Assembly: GCF_003176895.1 (NCBI RefSeq)
Contig: NZ_QGTD01000008.1
Location: 62,001-126,000 of the forward strand
Direction: 5' to 3'
DNA from: Gracilibacillus dipsosauri
Lineage (GTDB): Bacteria > Bacillota > Bacilli > Bacillales > Amphibacillaceae
DNA length: 64,000 nt
The notes beneath the pieces are model-generated. The model was not told the origin of the DNA, ran no database searches, and worked only from the letters and a program-made list of their open reading frames with translations. Every line of letters starts with the position of its first letter. Within the stretch, counting starts at the first letter, position 1. Shown one piece after another: positions 46,705 through 56,593 of this stretch. A program made the translations under genes and the position numbers.

Positions 46705-46857
46705 CGATCAAGTAATGAAACCTTGGACATAATTAGACGTTATTTTTTCCATTTGTTATACTAAGTTTAGATAATTGGTAAATGATACATATAAATTGAA
46801 TTAGTAACACAATCTATATTTGTTATCATTTAATTTATTGGAGAAGGGATGAATTTT

Positions 46858-48072
46858 ATGTCGACAACGACACCACATATTGTGGTATTAGGTGCAGGCT
46901 ATGCAGGTATGATGACAACGAAAAGATTGATCCAACAACTAGCTCCACATGAGGCACAGATCACTCTTGTAAACAAGCACAACTATCATTATCAAACAAC
47001 CTGGTTACATGAAGTGGCAGCAGGAACAATAGATGTCAATCGTTCACGTATTATGATTTCTGATGTGATTAACACGAAACGAGTTCATCTTGTCCAAGAT
47101 ACGGTTGAACGGATAAAAGCGGATGAAAAAAAGGTTCTATTGCAAAATGGCGAACTTGATTATGATTACTTAGTGATTGGATTAGGATTTGAAAAAGCGA
47201 CATTTGGCATTCCTGGAATGGATGAGCATGCTTTTTCTATACAGTCTGTGGATACAAGCCGTATGATCCGTGATCATATTGAATATCAATTTTCTAGATA
47301 TAAAACAGAAGATAACCCTAGTGATGATATATTAACCATCATCGTTGGCGGAGCCGGCTTTACTGGAATAGAATTTGTCGGGGAATTAGCCGAACGTATT
47401 CCGGTACTATGCAAGAAATATGATATTCCCCGTAAAAAAGTGAAAATCATTAATATTGAAGCAACTCCTACTATATTGCCAAATTTTGATGAAGAATTGT
47501 TAGAATATGCACAACGCTCCCTTAAAGCTAGAGGAGTCCAATTTAGGCTAGGAACCATGATTAAGGAAGTAAAAAAAGATGCGGTCATTGTTGGAGACGA
47601 TATGGAAGAAATCAAAGCCGGAACCTTTGTATGGACTGGTGGAGTACAGGCAAATCGCATTGTCGGGGAATCAGGCTTTGAGTTAACAAAAGGAAAAGTC
47701 AATGTGGATACGATGTTAAGAGCACCGGGACATGATGATGTCTTTATTCTTGGAGATTGCGCATGGGTGATGAACAAGGATACCGGTCGTCCGTATCCAC
47801 CAACTGCTCAAATTGCGATTCAAGAAGCAGATGTTTGTGCTCATAATATTAAAACAATGATTCAAGGTGGTACATTACGAGAATTCACCTTTGATGATAA
47901 GGGAACGGTTGCTTCACTTGGTGGATCAGAAGCGATGGGTACAGTATTCGATGGTCATAAACTTTATGGATTACAAGCGAAAGTAATGAAGCATGTGATA
48001 GATGACCGCTATTTATTTTTACTTGGAGGTCCTGGATTAGTATTGAAAAAAGGAAAGTTCCGACCATTTTAG
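46858..48072 (+). CDS. Type II NADH dehydrogenase (NDH-2, YumB/Ndh-like)
   Basis: Single-subunit membrane-peripheral NADH:quinone oxidoreductase. The 404-aa protein has the FAD site HIVVLGAGYAGMMT at its start, NKHNYHYQTTWLHEVAAG, the NADH site IIVGGAGFTGIEFVGELAE near 165, FVWTGGVQ, VFILGDCAW and RPYPPTAQIAIQ. The last two blocks are NDH-2 hallmarks. The ATG at 46858 gives better ribosome-site spacing than 46849, which abuts GGAGAAGGG. Confidence 0.88.
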   Translation: MSTTTPHIVVLGAGYAGMMTTKRLIQQLAPHEAQITLVNKHNYHYQTTWLHEVAAGTIDVNRSRIMISDVINTKRVHLVQDTVERIKADEKKVLLQNGELDYDYLVIGLGFEKATFGIPGMDEHAFSIQSVDTSRMIRDHIEYQFSRYKTEDNPSDDILTIIVGGAGFTGIEFVGELAERIPVLCKKYDIPRKKVKIINIEATPTILPNFDEELLEYAQRSLKARGVQFRLGTMIKEVKKDAVIVGDDMEEIKAGTFVWTGGVQANRIVGESGFELTKGKVNVDTMLRAPGHDDVFILGDCAWVMNKDTGRPYPPTAQIAIQEADVCAHNIKTMIQGGTLREFTFDDKGTVASLGGSEAMGTVFDGHKLYGLQAKVMKHVIDDRYLFLLGGPGLVLKKGKFRPF

Positions 48073-48088
48073 TAAGGAGGTAGAAGTG

Positions 48089-48187
48089 ATGAAAAACACT
48101 TTATTCTATACATTGCTAACTATTATTGCAACGATTTTTTATGTTCTTGTTTCCAGAAAATTAGAGGATAAAAGAGATTTTCGTTAG
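48089..48187 (+). CDS. Small single-span membrane protein
   Basis: A 32-aa protein: MKNTLFYTLLTIIATIFYVL then VSRKLEDKRDFR. It has one membrane helix and a charged cytoplasmic tail. GGAGG lies ten bases before the ATG, and a strong terminator follows at 48199, so it closes the NDH-2 operon. It may be an accessory or anchoring peptide for the dehydrogenase; this is inference. Confidence 0.6.
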   Translation: MKNTLFYTLLTIIATIFYVLVSRKLEDKRDFR

Positions 48188-48198
48188 TATAAATTTGC

Positions 48199-48243
48199 GG
48201 GAGTAGGTGTTTAACGTAGACATCTACTCCCTTACATTTTTTT
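48199..48243 (+). terminator. Terminator after the NDH-2 unit
   Basis: Stem GGGAGTAGGTGT / ACATCTACTCCC (one wobble), then TTACATTTTTTT. Confidence 0.88.
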
Positions 48244-48285
48244 GCACCATTGCAGCATACTAAATGTTTAAAGGAGGTGTGTCCA

Positions 48286-48924
48286 TTGTTTATGCTTAAT
48301 AACGTAGTATTCCGAGATATTTTACATATTGATAAGCTAGAAATTCCTGATCGTAAAGTAATCTGTCTATTTGGGGAGAGTGGTAGTGGAAAGTCTACTT
48401 TATTAAAAATGTTAAATGGATTATTGACCCATGATCATGGGGAGATCTTGTTTCAGAACCAATCGATACTAGAATATAACCCAATAGAGCTTAGAAGAAA
48501 AGTGGTGATGTTGGGACAAGATCCTATTATGTTTGAGGGGACGGTTCGAGATAATTTATTGATTGGACTGGATTTTTCTGAGCGTGAAAGGGTAGAGGAT
48601 GCGAAGCTGCTCAATTTGTTAAAAGAGCTGGAATTAAGTAAATCATTGGATGATGAAGCAGATAAATTATCAGGTGGTGAGAAGCAAAGAGTTGCGTTTG
48701 CGAGAATCTTATTAATGGATGCTGTCATCTACCTTTTGGATGAGCCAACCTCAGCACTCGATGAAGGGACCGAACACAAAGTAATGGATTTTATGATACA
48801 TCGTGTACAACAAGATCAATTAACCGCTATATTCGTTACCCATTCAAAAGAGGTAGCAGAACAATATGCAGATCAAATCATCTACATGGAGGATATAAAT
48901 AAGAAGGAGGTGATTTCATCATGA
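48286..48924 (+). CDS. fetA: ABC transporter ATP-binding protein, FetA-like
   Basis: A 212-aa ATPase with Walker A GESGSGKST near residue 33, Q-loop LGQDPIMFEGTVRDN, signature LSGGEKQR near 133, Walker B VIYLLDEPTSALDEG and H-loop FVTHS. Together with the overlapping permease it matches the FetAB (YbbL/YbbM) iron-export pair. The TTG at 48286 follows AAAGGAGGTG by seven bases; ATG 48292 is the alternative. Confidence 0.82.
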   Translation: MFMLNNVVFRDILHIDKLEIPDRKVICLFGESGSGKSTLLKMLNGLLTHDHGEILFQNQSILEYNPIELRRKVVMLGQDPIMFEGTVRDNLLIGLDFSERERVEDAKLLNLLKELELSKSLDDEADKLSGGEKQRVAFARILLMDAVIYLLDEPTSALDEGTEHKVMDFMIHRVQQDQLTAIFVTHSKEVAEQYADQIIYMEDINKKEVISS

Positions 48925-49700
48925 ATAAGATGATGGATATCACTCTTTGGCAATTGATTTCTGCTTATATTTTCATGGTTCTATTACTTGTTATTGTTCG
49001 TTGGCGTAGGATTCCTCGAGAAAAGGAAATTGTTATTGCGACATTTAGAATGACAATCCAGCTCGTGCTTGTGGGCTATGTTCTCGTTTTTATATTCGAA
49101 AATGAGAACTGGATCTATTCTATTCTGGTTCTAATGTTAATGGAGATTTTTGCAGTTTATAATATTTATAGGCGTACTAAAATGCCTCTTACAAAAAATC
49201 TGAAGAAGATTATTGCGATTGCTATGATTGTTGGTACACTCTTCTCGTTTTTATATTTTGATTTTATTGTTGTACAATTTTCACCATGGTATGATCCTCG
49301 TTATTTCATTCCAATTGCTGGAATGTTAATAGGTAATTCAATGACGGGTATTACATTAGGCGTAAGTGCTCTTTTAGAAGGCTTTCGTTCACGAAAAAAA
49401 GAAATTGAGGCAGCTTTAATGCTTGGAGCAACACCAAGTAAAGCTTCCAAAAGAATGGTGAACAATGCCTTTGATTCAGCAATCTTGCCGACAATAAACA
49501 ATATGGTTGGGATGGGTATTGTTTTTTTACCTGGAATGATGACAGGGGTCATTTTATCTGGGGCAAGCCCGTTAGATGCGATCAAATACCAGATTGCGAT
49601 AATGCTCGGTATTACAGGTAGCGTTTCTTTGTCCGTAATTATCTTCCTATATTTCGGATTTAAAACCTTTTTTAACAAAAGGGCACAGCTTGAATTATAA
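48921..49700 (+). CDS. fetB: ABC transporter permease, FetB-like
   Basis: A 259-aa membrane protein with about seven segments of the UPF0014/FetB family: IVIATFRMTIQLVLVGYVL, PIAGMLIGNSMTGITLGVSAL and MVGMGIVFLPGMMTGVILSGASPLDAIKYQI (in pieces) are the family blocks. In Escherichia coli FetAB exports iron under oxidative stress. Overlaps fetA by four bases (ATGA). Confidence 0.85.
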   Translation: MNKMMDITLWQLISAYIFMVLLLVIVRWRRIPREKEIVIATFRMTIQLVLVGYVLVFIFENENWIYSILVLMLMEIFAVYNIYRRTKMPLTKNLKKIIAIAMIVGTLFSFLYFDFIVVQFSPWYDPRYFIPIAGMLIGNSMTGITLGVSALLEGFRSRKKEIEAALMLGATPSKASKRMVNNAFDSAILPTINNMVGMGIVFLPGMMTGVILSGASPLDAIKYQIAIMLGITGSVSLSVIIFLYFGFKTFFNKRAQLEL

Positions 49701-49741
49701 AATATTTTTACTCCCTCACCTATGTACTGTGATAATTATCC

Positions 49742-49771
49742 TTGACGAAATGACGCTTTTTTGGATAAAAT
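49742..49771 (+). promoter_or_regulatory. valS leader promoter
   Basis: TTGACG at 49742-49747 and TAAAAT at 49766-49771 with 18-base spacing. A further TATAAT lies at 49776. Confidence 0.6.
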
Positions 49772-49811
49772 AACATATAATATATGACACCATTATTTGA
49801 TGGAGTTAAAT

Positions 49812-50016
49812 GTGATGATGAGGAAGAGTATTTCATGCTTATCGTATAAGAGAAGAAAGTCCATTGGCTGAAAGATTTTCTCGATAAAAGGTGAAAGAAG
49901 GTAGCCTCTGATGCAGCTCTACTGAACGAGTAGTAGGTAAAGCCGGGTGAACCGTTATCTCTTTAAGAAGTTGTATAGGCTTATTGCTTATAAACAAAGG
50001 TGGTACCGCGGAAATC
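49812..50016 (+). ncRNA. T-box riboswitch (valine tRNA-sensing)
   Basis: Canonical T-box leader: stem I base GAGG (49820) with CCTC (49905), loop-E element AGTA opposite GAA, candidate specifier GTA at 49901-49903 (valine), and the T-box AAAGGTGGTACCGCGG at 49997-50011, which binds the tRNA acceptor end. A competing terminator follows. Uncharged tRNA-Val allows read-through into valS. Confidence 0.92.
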
Positions 50017-50058
50017 AAACCTTTTCGTCCTTTTTACTAGGATGAAAAGGTTTTTTTG
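50017..50058 (+). terminator. T-box-controlled attenuator of valS
   Basis: Stem AAACCTTTTCGTCCT / AGGATGAAAAGGTTT (one wobble) with a TTTTTTT tail, 44 bases before valS. Confidence 0.9.
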
Positions 50059-50101
50059 ATTCCTATATCATAGAAACTGGAAATAACAAGGAGGAAATTA
50101 T

Positions 50102-52750
50102 ATGGCTGATCAACAGGAAGTGAATTTACCACCAAAGTATGATCCCACTACAGTAGAAAAAGGTCGTTATCAATATTGGGTGGATGGTAAATTCTTTGAG
50201 GCTGAAAGAAATCCAAAGAAAGACCCATTTACGATTGTCATCCCACCACCAAACGTTACAGGAAAACTACACATTGGTCATGCTTGGGATACCACATTAC
50301 AGGATATTATTACAAGGATAAAGCGTATGCAAGGATATGATGTTCTATATTTACCTGGAATGGACCATGCTGGAATTGCTACACAAGCAAAGGTAGAGGA
50401 GAAGCTTCGTGAAGAAGGAGTTAGTCGCTATGATCTAGGGCGTGAGAAGTTCTTAGAAAAGGCATGGGATTGGAAGGAAGAATATGCAAGCTTTATCCGA
50501 GAGCAGTGGTCGAAACTGGGATTAGGACTTGATTATTCCCGTGAACGATTTACTCTTGATCAAGGCTTATCAGATGCAGTAAAAGAAGTGTTTGTTAAGT
50601 TGTATGAGAAGGATTTAATTTATCGTGGAGAGTATATCATTAACTGGGACCCACAGACAAAGACCGCTCTTTCAGATATTGAAGTTATCTATAAAGATGT
50701 CCAAGGCTATTTCTATCATATGAGATATCCACTAGCCGATGGTTCAGGACATATTGAAATTGCCACAACTCGTCCTGAGACAATGCTTGGAGATACAGCT
50801 GTAGCCGTTCATCCAGAAGATGAGCGATACAAGCATTTAATTGGTAAAAAAGTTAAGCTTCCGATCGTTGGACGCGAAATAGAAATCGTTGCAGATGATT
50901 ATGTGGATAGGGAATTTGGTTCCGGTGCTGTAAAAATCACGCCCGCCCATGATCCGAATGATTTTGAGATCGGAAATCGTCATAATCTTGCACGTATTTT
51001 GGTTATGAATGAAAATGGGACGATGAACGAAAATGCTGGTAAATATCAAGGAATGGATCGCTTTGAATGCCGGAAGCAGATTGTTAATGACCTTCAGGAG
51101 CAGGGGGTATTATTTGAAATAGAAGAACATATGCATTCAGTTGGGCATTCTGAACGAAGTGGTGCCGTTGTGGAACCTTACCTTTCAACACAATGGTTTG
51201 TGAATATGCAGCCATTAGCAGATGCAGCACTAGAATTACAAAAGAACAGTGATGAAAAAGTCCACTTTGTCCCAGCTCGTTTTGAAAAAACCTATTTAAG
51301 ATGGATGGAAAATATTCGTGATTGGTGTATTTCTCGACAATTATGGTGGGGCCACCGGATTCCTGCTTGGTATCATAAGGAGACTGGAGAGGTCTACGTA
51401 GGGAAAAAAGCACCTGAAGATATCGAGAATTGGGAACAAGACACAGATGTGTTAGATACTTGGTTCTCATCTGCATTATGGCCTTTCTCTACATTAAATT
51501 GGCCAGATACAGAGGATGAGGATTTCAAGCATTTCTTTCCAACTAATGCTCTAGTAACAGGGTATGATATCATATTTTTCTGGGTAGCTCGTATGATTTT
51601 TCAATCGAAGGAATTTACCAATGAACGTCCTTTTAAGGATGTACTCATTCACGGTCTTGTAAGGGATGCGGAAGGAAGAAAAATGAGTAAGTCATTAGGA
51701 AATGGAGTCGATCCAATGGAAGTGATCGAGAAGTATGGTGCTGATTCACTCCGATATTTCCTTTCCACTGGTTCAAGTCCTGGGCAGGATTTGCGCTTCC
51801 AATGGGAAAAGGTAGAATCTACTTGGAACTTTGTCAATAAAATTTGGAACGCATCACGGTTTGCTTTAATGAATATGAATGGATTAAAATTTGAGGAAAT
51901 TGACTTAACAGGGAAAAAGTCTGTTGCGGATCAATGGATTCTCACACGCCTAAATGAAACGATAGAGCAAGTTACTCGTCATGTTGACAAATATGACTTT
52001 GGAGAAGCAGGTCGTTACTTATATAATTTCATTTGGGATGACTTCTGTGATTGGTATATTGAAATGGCTAAACTACCATTATACGGGGATGATGAAGCGG
52101 CAAAATTAACGACGCGATCTATTTTGGCCCATGTTTTAGACCAAACCATGAGAATGCTTCATCCATTTATGCCATTTGTCACAGAAGAAATTTGGCAACA
52201 ATTACCTCACGAAGGAGAGTCTATTGTTCGTGCATCATGGCCAGTAGCTCAACAGGAGCTTTCTAACCATGAGGCATCTGACATCATGCAACAGCTTGTA
52301 GCGATAATTCGATCTGTACGTAATATTCGTGCAGAGGTTGATACACCTTTATCCAAAGAGATTCCGATTTATATTCAAGCAAATGATCCAGAAGGAAAAG
52401 CAAATATGGAAGAGAATCGTGTGTATCTTGATCGTTTCTGTAACCCTAGTGAGCTTGTGATTGACACTACGGTGGAAGTGCCTGAAAAAGGAATGTCTGC
52501 TGTCGTAACAGGTGCGGAGATTTTCTTACCATTAGAAGGGCTGATCGATATTGATAAGGAATTAGCTCGCTTGCAAGCAGAGTTGGAAAAGCTTGATAAG
52601 GAAGTAGAGCGTGTCGATAAGAAGCTTTCCAACGAAGGATTTGTCAAAAAGGCACCAGAACATGTTGTAGAAGCAGAAAAGGCAAAGCAACAAGATTATA
52701 TGGAGAAAAGAGAAAAAGTCAAATCACGAATGAATGAATTAAAAGGCTAA
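50102..52750 (+). CDS. valS: Valyl-tRNA synthetase
   Basis: An 882-aa class Ia synthetase: HIGH motif in [16 protein letters not shown] near residue 50, the editing CP1 domain with [38 protein letters not shown] in [15 protein letters not shown] near 525, an anticodon-binding domain with [11 protein letters not shown], and a C-terminal coiled coil (about 810-882). GGAGG precedes the ATG. It is under T-box control. Confidence 0.97.
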   Translation: MADQQEVNLPPKYDPTTVEKGRYQYWVDGKFFEAERNPKKDPFTIVIPPPNVTGKLHIGHAWDTTLQDIITRIKRMQGYDVLYLPGMDHAGIATQAKVEEKLREEGVSRYDLGREKFLEKAWDWKEEYASFIREQWSKLGLGLDYSRERFTLDQGLSDAVKEVFVKLYEKDLIYRGEYIINWDPQTKTALSDIEVIYKDVQGYFYHMRYPLADGSGHIEIATTRPETMLGDTAVAVHPEDERYKHLIGKKVKLPIVGREIEIVADDYVDREFGSGAVKITPAHDPNDFEIGNRHNLARILVMNENGTMNENAGKYQGMDRFECRKQIVNDLQEQGVLFEIEEHMHSVGHSERSGAVVEPYLSTQWFVNMQPLADAALELQKNSDEKVHFVPARFEKTYLRWMENIRDWCISRQLWWGHRIPAWYHKETGEVYVGKKAPEDIENWEQDTDVLDTWFSSALWPFSTLNWPDTEDEDFKHFFPTNALVTGYDIIFFWVARMIFQSKEFTNERPFKDVLIHGLVRDAEGRKMSKSLGNGVDPMEVIEKYGADSLRYFLSTGSSPGQDLRFQWEKVESTWNFVNKIWNASRFALMNMNGLKFEEIDLTGKKSVADQWILTRLNETIEQVTRHVDKYDFGEAGRYLYNFIWDDFCDWYIEMAKLPLYGDDEAAKLTTRSILAHVLDQTMRMLHPFMPFVTEEIWQQLPHEGESIVRASWPVAQQELSNHEASDIMQQLVAIIRSVRNIRAEVDTPLSKEIPIYIQANDPEGKANMEENRVYLDRFCNPSELVIDTTVEVPEKGMSAVVTGAEIFLPLEGLIDIDKELARLQAELEKLDKEVERVDKKLSNEGFVKKAPEHVVEAEKAKQQDYMEKREKVKSRMNELKG

Positions 52751-52760
52751 GGTATTAGAG

Positions 52761-52791
52761 AAGCATGGAGTTTGGAACTCCATGCTTTTTG
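52761..52791 (+). terminator. valS terminator
   Basis: Stem AAGCATGGAGT / ACTCCATGCTT with loop TTGGA and a TTTTTG tail. Confidence 0.9.
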
Positions 52792-52856
52792 TCTCTAACA
52801 ATGAAATTCGTCACATTAAAAGTAGTCTTCTTTGATTTAAAGCAAGTTTTCTGACT

Positions 52857-53744
52857 TTATAGTGCTGGTAAAATAACCTTTTGTAAAATTTTTTCTGCGA
52901 CATTGATACCTGTATAGGTTAAAATATTAGCAACATGTGCATTCGTATTGACCTCACAGACAATTGGACGATCCCCTTTACCAAATAATAAATCAACACC
53001 CGCAAAATCGGCCCCAACAGCGTGAACGGCATTGATGGCTAACTGGATTTCTTCTTCTGATGGGCTATATGCCTCGATTCGGCTTCCCTGGTATACATTT
53101 GCACGGAAATCCTCCTGAGAGGTTCGCTTTAATGCAGCAACAAACCTTCCGCCAACGATAAATACCCGGATATCCTTCCCGTAACTTGATTCGATATATT
53201 CCTGCATTACAAAAGGCTTGTCATATATTTTTTTTACAATATCCATATACTCTTTTTCATGGTGAACAAGATAGACTTGCTCACCAAAAGAACCAAACCC
53301 TTCTTTTACAACAAAGGGATAGTTCAGCGATGAAGCAATTTGTAAATAATGCTCGAAGTGGAGTAGCTTTGCACCAGTGAATACTTTTGGGGCGATTAAC
53401 GTTTTTGGTATCGTAACATGATGTTCTGCGAGCTTTTGGTACATAATAACTTTGTTATCACATATTTCGATACAGTTGGCGTTATTATATACAGGTATTC
53501 CAGCATACTCTAATTGACGTGCTAGCGCAATATCTTTATCATGGAAAATAACAAAGCTTGGCTTTGATAAACCATTCAATGCGTGAATGTCATGCCCATT
53601 TGCATCGACAGAATTAACCACTGCATCATTTGCTACTAGTTCAATTGATATATCGTATTGGGCTGCAGCTTGTTGAATGGCCTTTGGAAATTGTAAAAAA
53701 GCATGACTCGCCATGTGCCCATTATAAATGACCCATCCTTCCAT
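52857..53744 (-). CDS. RimK-like ATP-grasp ligase
   Basis: A 295-aa ATP-grasp protein of the RimK/LysX branch, which adds an amino acid to a carboxylate. Blocks: YPFVVKEGFGSFGEQVYLV (ATP-binding lysine and glycine loop), MQEYIESSYGKDIRVFIVGG, FAGVDLLFG and CEVNTNAHVANIL, where the metal-binding ExN is visible. The N-terminal domain has NNANCIEICDNKVIMYQ as in RimK-type proteins. Convergent with valS. Substrate unknown. Confidence 0.82.
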   Translation of the reverse strand: MEGWVIYNGHMASHAFLQFPKAIQQAAAQYDISIELVANDAVVNSVDANGHDIHALNGLSKPSFVIFHDKDIALARQLEYAGIPVYNNANCIEICDNKVIMYQKLAEHHVTIPKTLIAPKVFTGAKLLHFEHYLQIASSLNYPFVVKEGFGSFGEQVYLVHHEKEYMDIVKKIYDKPFVMQEYIESSYGKDIRVFIVGGRFVAALKRTSQEDFRANVYQGSRIEAYSPSEEEIQLAINAVHAVGADFAGVDLLFGKGDRPIVCEVNTNAHVANILTYTGINVAEKILQKVILPAL

Positions 53745-53826
53745 CTTTCATCACTCCCCGCTATATCTTCTAATAGTTATAATACAAGGTATACTAAAAA
53801 AATGAAACAAGGAAAGTGTGAATACA

Positions 53827-55092
53827 ATGTTATTATCTTTTCATGAAGTGAACGAATACTTAGAATCTCGTAGGACACTTGGTATTAAACCAGGGCTGGA
53901 AAGACTGGATTATTTATTAGCAAAAACCGATCATCCTGAGAGAAAAATAAAGACTATACATCTAGCAGGTACAAATGGAAAAGGTTCTACCTTAACCTTT
54001 ATTCAAGAAGTATTAATAGCGAATGGTTATCGTGTGGGCTCATTCGTATCACCAGGTTTTCCAACCGTAAGAGATCATATATTGTGGAACCACAAGCCAA
54101 TAAGTGAGAAAGTTTTTCTTGAGCTTCTTAATCAATTAGTCCCTACGATAGAAGAAATGGATCAAAAAGATATGGCTCCAACAGAATACGAGATTTTAAT
54201 GGTAATCTGCTTATTGTTTTTCATTAATAGGGTGGACATCGCCCTAATAGAGACAGGTATGGGTGGGAAAGAGGATATTACAAATCGGGTTATTCCCATC
54301 CTTACAATCATTACTTCGATCTCTTTTGATCATACCGCTTTTTTGGGGAATACTCTAGCTTCCATTGCTTCTCACAAGGCTGGCATCATTAAGAAGAATA
54401 CACCAGTTATCTTAGGCAGATTACCAGAAGAGGCACATCAGGTTGTGATAGATAAAGCAAAACAAGAGAGAGCGCCAATGTATATTCTTGGGGCAGATTT
54501 TAATATCCATGATAGTCACTCAGATTGGGAACATCAGTCTTTTTTGTTTCAATATAAACAAATAAAATGGTTGATAGAAATCACTATGCAGGGCATTCAT
54601 CAGATGGAGAATGCAGCAAATGCCATGATGGCAATAGAGTGTTTAAAAGAGCAAGGCTGGACTATCAATGAAGAGTCCGTTCGAAACGGGATGAAGCATG
54701 CCAGGATTTCAAATCGAATGGAAGTTGTTGCGAAAAACCCAATAACTATTGTAGATGGAGCACATAATATGGCTAGTATAAAGGCATTAAGAAGAACAAT
54801 AGAAGTGCTTTATCCCAATAAAAAGGTTTATCTCTTATTTAGTGCTTTCAGGGATAAGGAGGTAAATGAAATGCTTAAATATTTAGACGAAATGGCGACA
54901 AGGCTTGTTGTTACTTCCTTTGAGCATTCACGTGCCTTAAAAAGCAAGGATCTATACGCGGAATGGGATTACATACCTAATGCAAAGAAAGCGTATGAAG
55001 TGGTCAAAAACACTATACAAAAAGGGGACCTGCTATTGATAACAGGCTCATTGCATTTTGTGGAACAGATGAAACGAATTATTAAACAATAA
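53827..55092 (+). CDS. folC: Folylpolyglutamate synthase / dihydrofolate synthase
   Basis: Adds glutamates to folate. A 421-aa Mur-ligase-type enzyme: LGIKPGLERLDYLL, the P-loop HLAGTNGKGSTLTF near residue 45, FVSPGF, ALIETGMGGKEDITN, SFDHTAFLGNTLASIASHKAGI and VDGAHNMASI. ATG 53827 chosen over GTG 53818, which is too close to GGAAAG. The valS-folC-comC-spoIIB order is as in Bacillus. Confidence 0.93.
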   Translation: MLLSFHEVNEYLESRRTLGIKPGLERLDYLLAKTDHPERKIKTIHLAGTNGKGSTLTFIQEVLIANGYRVGSFVSPGFPTVRDHILWNHKPISEKVFLELLNQLVPTIEEMDQKDMAPTEYEILMVICLLFFINRVDIALIETGMGGKEDITNRVIPILTIITSISFDHTAFLGNTLASIASHKAGIIKKNTPVILGRLPEEAHQVVIDKAKQERAPMYILGADFNIHDSHSDWEHQSFLFQYKQIKWLIEITMQGIHQMENAANAMMAIECLKEQGWTINEESVRNGMKHARISNRMEVVAKNPITIVDGAHNMASIKALRRTIEVLYPNKKVYLLFSAFRDKEVNEMLKYLDEMATRLVVTSFEHSRALKSKDLYAEWDYIPNAKKAYEVVKNTIQKGDLLLITGSLHFVEQMKRIIKQ

Positions 55093-55224
55093 TGTTCCCT
55101 TTTCGGCAACGTTTGACAAGTAATGATTATTTAGTAAAATAAGATTATAAAACCGGACTTTTTATCATATTTTATTAGGTATTTAATACTAACGGCAACT
55201 CGGAAAAGGGAGCGATTTTAGCTA

Positions 55225-55623
55225 ATGAAATTATTACCAAAGCAACTCAGATTTGGGCTGATGGAATGGTTAGCCATTCTAACAATCATCAGTATGCTTA
55301 CCTTCCTTTCCTTTCCTATTCTGAGTAATGTAATGCATCAAGAGCAAGAAAAGGATGCTAATGTAAAATTAATGGAAAATGCAGCAAGGCTTGCTTATAT
55401 TTATGCAAAAGCTAACCCAGAAGAGTCAAAAGAGGCTGTTTGGGTGTTTGACGGTGAAAAGAATGCTACCGAGGTTACCCCAAAGGAATTAATCCATTAT
55501 CACTATTTGTCTTTAGACAAAGTCCCTCCAGGAAGTCTAATCTTCGATAATGGGAGATTCTATTATGATCCGAACGGAACACCTGGTGTAGAAACGATAA
55601 TTGAAGAAGGGGGGTCTTCCTAG
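55225..55623 (+). CDS. Prepilin-like protein next to the prepilin peptidase
   Basis: A 132-aa protein with a short basic leader (MKLLPKQLRFG) followed by a hydrophobic helix of about 20 residues (LMEWLAILTIISMLTFLSFP) and a polar helical-then-beta tail. This is the shape of type IV pilin/pseudopilin precursors, although the G-LMEW junction departs from the usual G-FTLIE (Glu is closer to the cleavage site). It ends exactly one base before comC begins, so it may be a substrate of that peptidase. A pilin role is inference. Confidence 0.55.
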   Translation: MKLLPKQLRFGLMEWLAILTIISMLTFLSFPILSNVMHQEQEKDANVKLMENAARLAYIYAKANPEESKEAVWVFDGEKNATEVTPKELIHYHYLSLDKVPPGSLIFDNGRFYYDPNGTPGVETIIEEGGSS

Positions 55624-56376
55624 TTGGAGCACAATGTCGTATTTTTCTTTTTTATCACTGGTTTAGTATTTGGTTCTTTTTATAATGTTGTTGGCTTGCG
55701 AGTCCCTCATGGAAAAATGTTTTCCTCTTCAAGATCTGCATGCCCTTCCTGTCATAATATTCTTTCCTGGAAGGAACTCGTGCCTCTGTTATCTTTTTTC
55801 TATCAAAAGGGAAAATGTAAGCATTGTGGCAAAGCTATTTCTCCTTTATATCCCATCATAGAATTATTTACCGCTGTAGGATTTGCCTTCTGTTGTCTTT
55901 TTATTAACTCTCCATTAGAAATAGGTATAGGTCTTTTGCTTGTTAGTATGCTAGCAATTGTTTTCGTTTCTGATCATACCTATATGATTATTCCAAACCA
56001 AGTTCTTCTCTTTTTTCTCCCACTATTTATCATTTACCGAATCATTGTTCCAACTAATCCATGGTGGCTCTCTGTATTAGGAGGAATTGCTGGATTTGGA
56101 TTGATTGCTATCATTATTCTGCTTAGTAAAGGTGGAATGGGGGCAGGAGATATGAAATTATTTTCCGTAATAGGATACTTAGTTGGTTTCCCTCACGTGT
56201 TTTTAACACTTTTTGTGGCCACCATATATGGGCTTGTCTTTTTTTTACTTCAGAAGTTGCTACACAAAGGGGAATCACCCCTAATCCCATTTGGTCCTTC
56301 GATTATTCTAGCAGGAGGGACAGTCTTTTTTTATGGAAGTACTTTATTGGATTGGTATTTCTCTCTATACTATTAA
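55624..56376 (+). CDS. comC: Type IV prepilin leader peptidase ComC
   Basis: A24 aspartyl protease and methylase that processes competence pseudopilins. The 250-aa membrane protein has the N-terminal methylase motif GLVFGSFYNVVGLRVP, the two zinc CxxC pairs (CPSC ... CKHC), the first catalytic Asp in VSDHTYMIIPN and the second in GMGAGDMKLF near residue 175. TTG start directly at the stop of the prepilin-like gene. Confidence 0.92.
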   Translation: MEHNVVFFFFITGLVFGSFYNVVGLRVPHGKMFSSSRSACPSCHNILSWKELVPLLSFFYQKGKCKHCGKAISPLYPIIELFTAVGFAFCCLFINSPLEIGIGLLLVSMLAIVFVSDHTYMIIPNQVLLFFLPLFIIYRIIVPTNPWWLSVLGGIAGFGLIAIIILLSKGGMGAGDMKLFSVIGYLVGFPHVFLTLFVATIYGLVFFLLQKLLHKGESPLIPFGPSIILAGGTVFFYGSTLLDWYFSLYY

Positions 56377-56593
56377 AAATCTACTTCCATATTATGAACT
56401 GTTTCAGCATCTGCTGACATCGTAATTTGTTGGTTGGACGCGATAGCATGGATTGGATCGAAGGAAGGGCGAAGAAATTCTGTCATTCTGTCTTTTTTTC
56501 GGGAAAGTTTTATTTTTCTTCTGACAAAACTCGTCTTACATCTTACTAATATTATGGTAGGGTGATAGAAAAGCACGGAAACGAGGGATTTGA

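Noticed and set aside
56373-56576. Minus-strand frame of 67 codons between comC and spoIIB, ending DAETVHNMEVDF
   Set aside because: The translation has a protein-like end, but no ribosome site precedes either possible start and no family is recognised. Kept only as a weak possibility.
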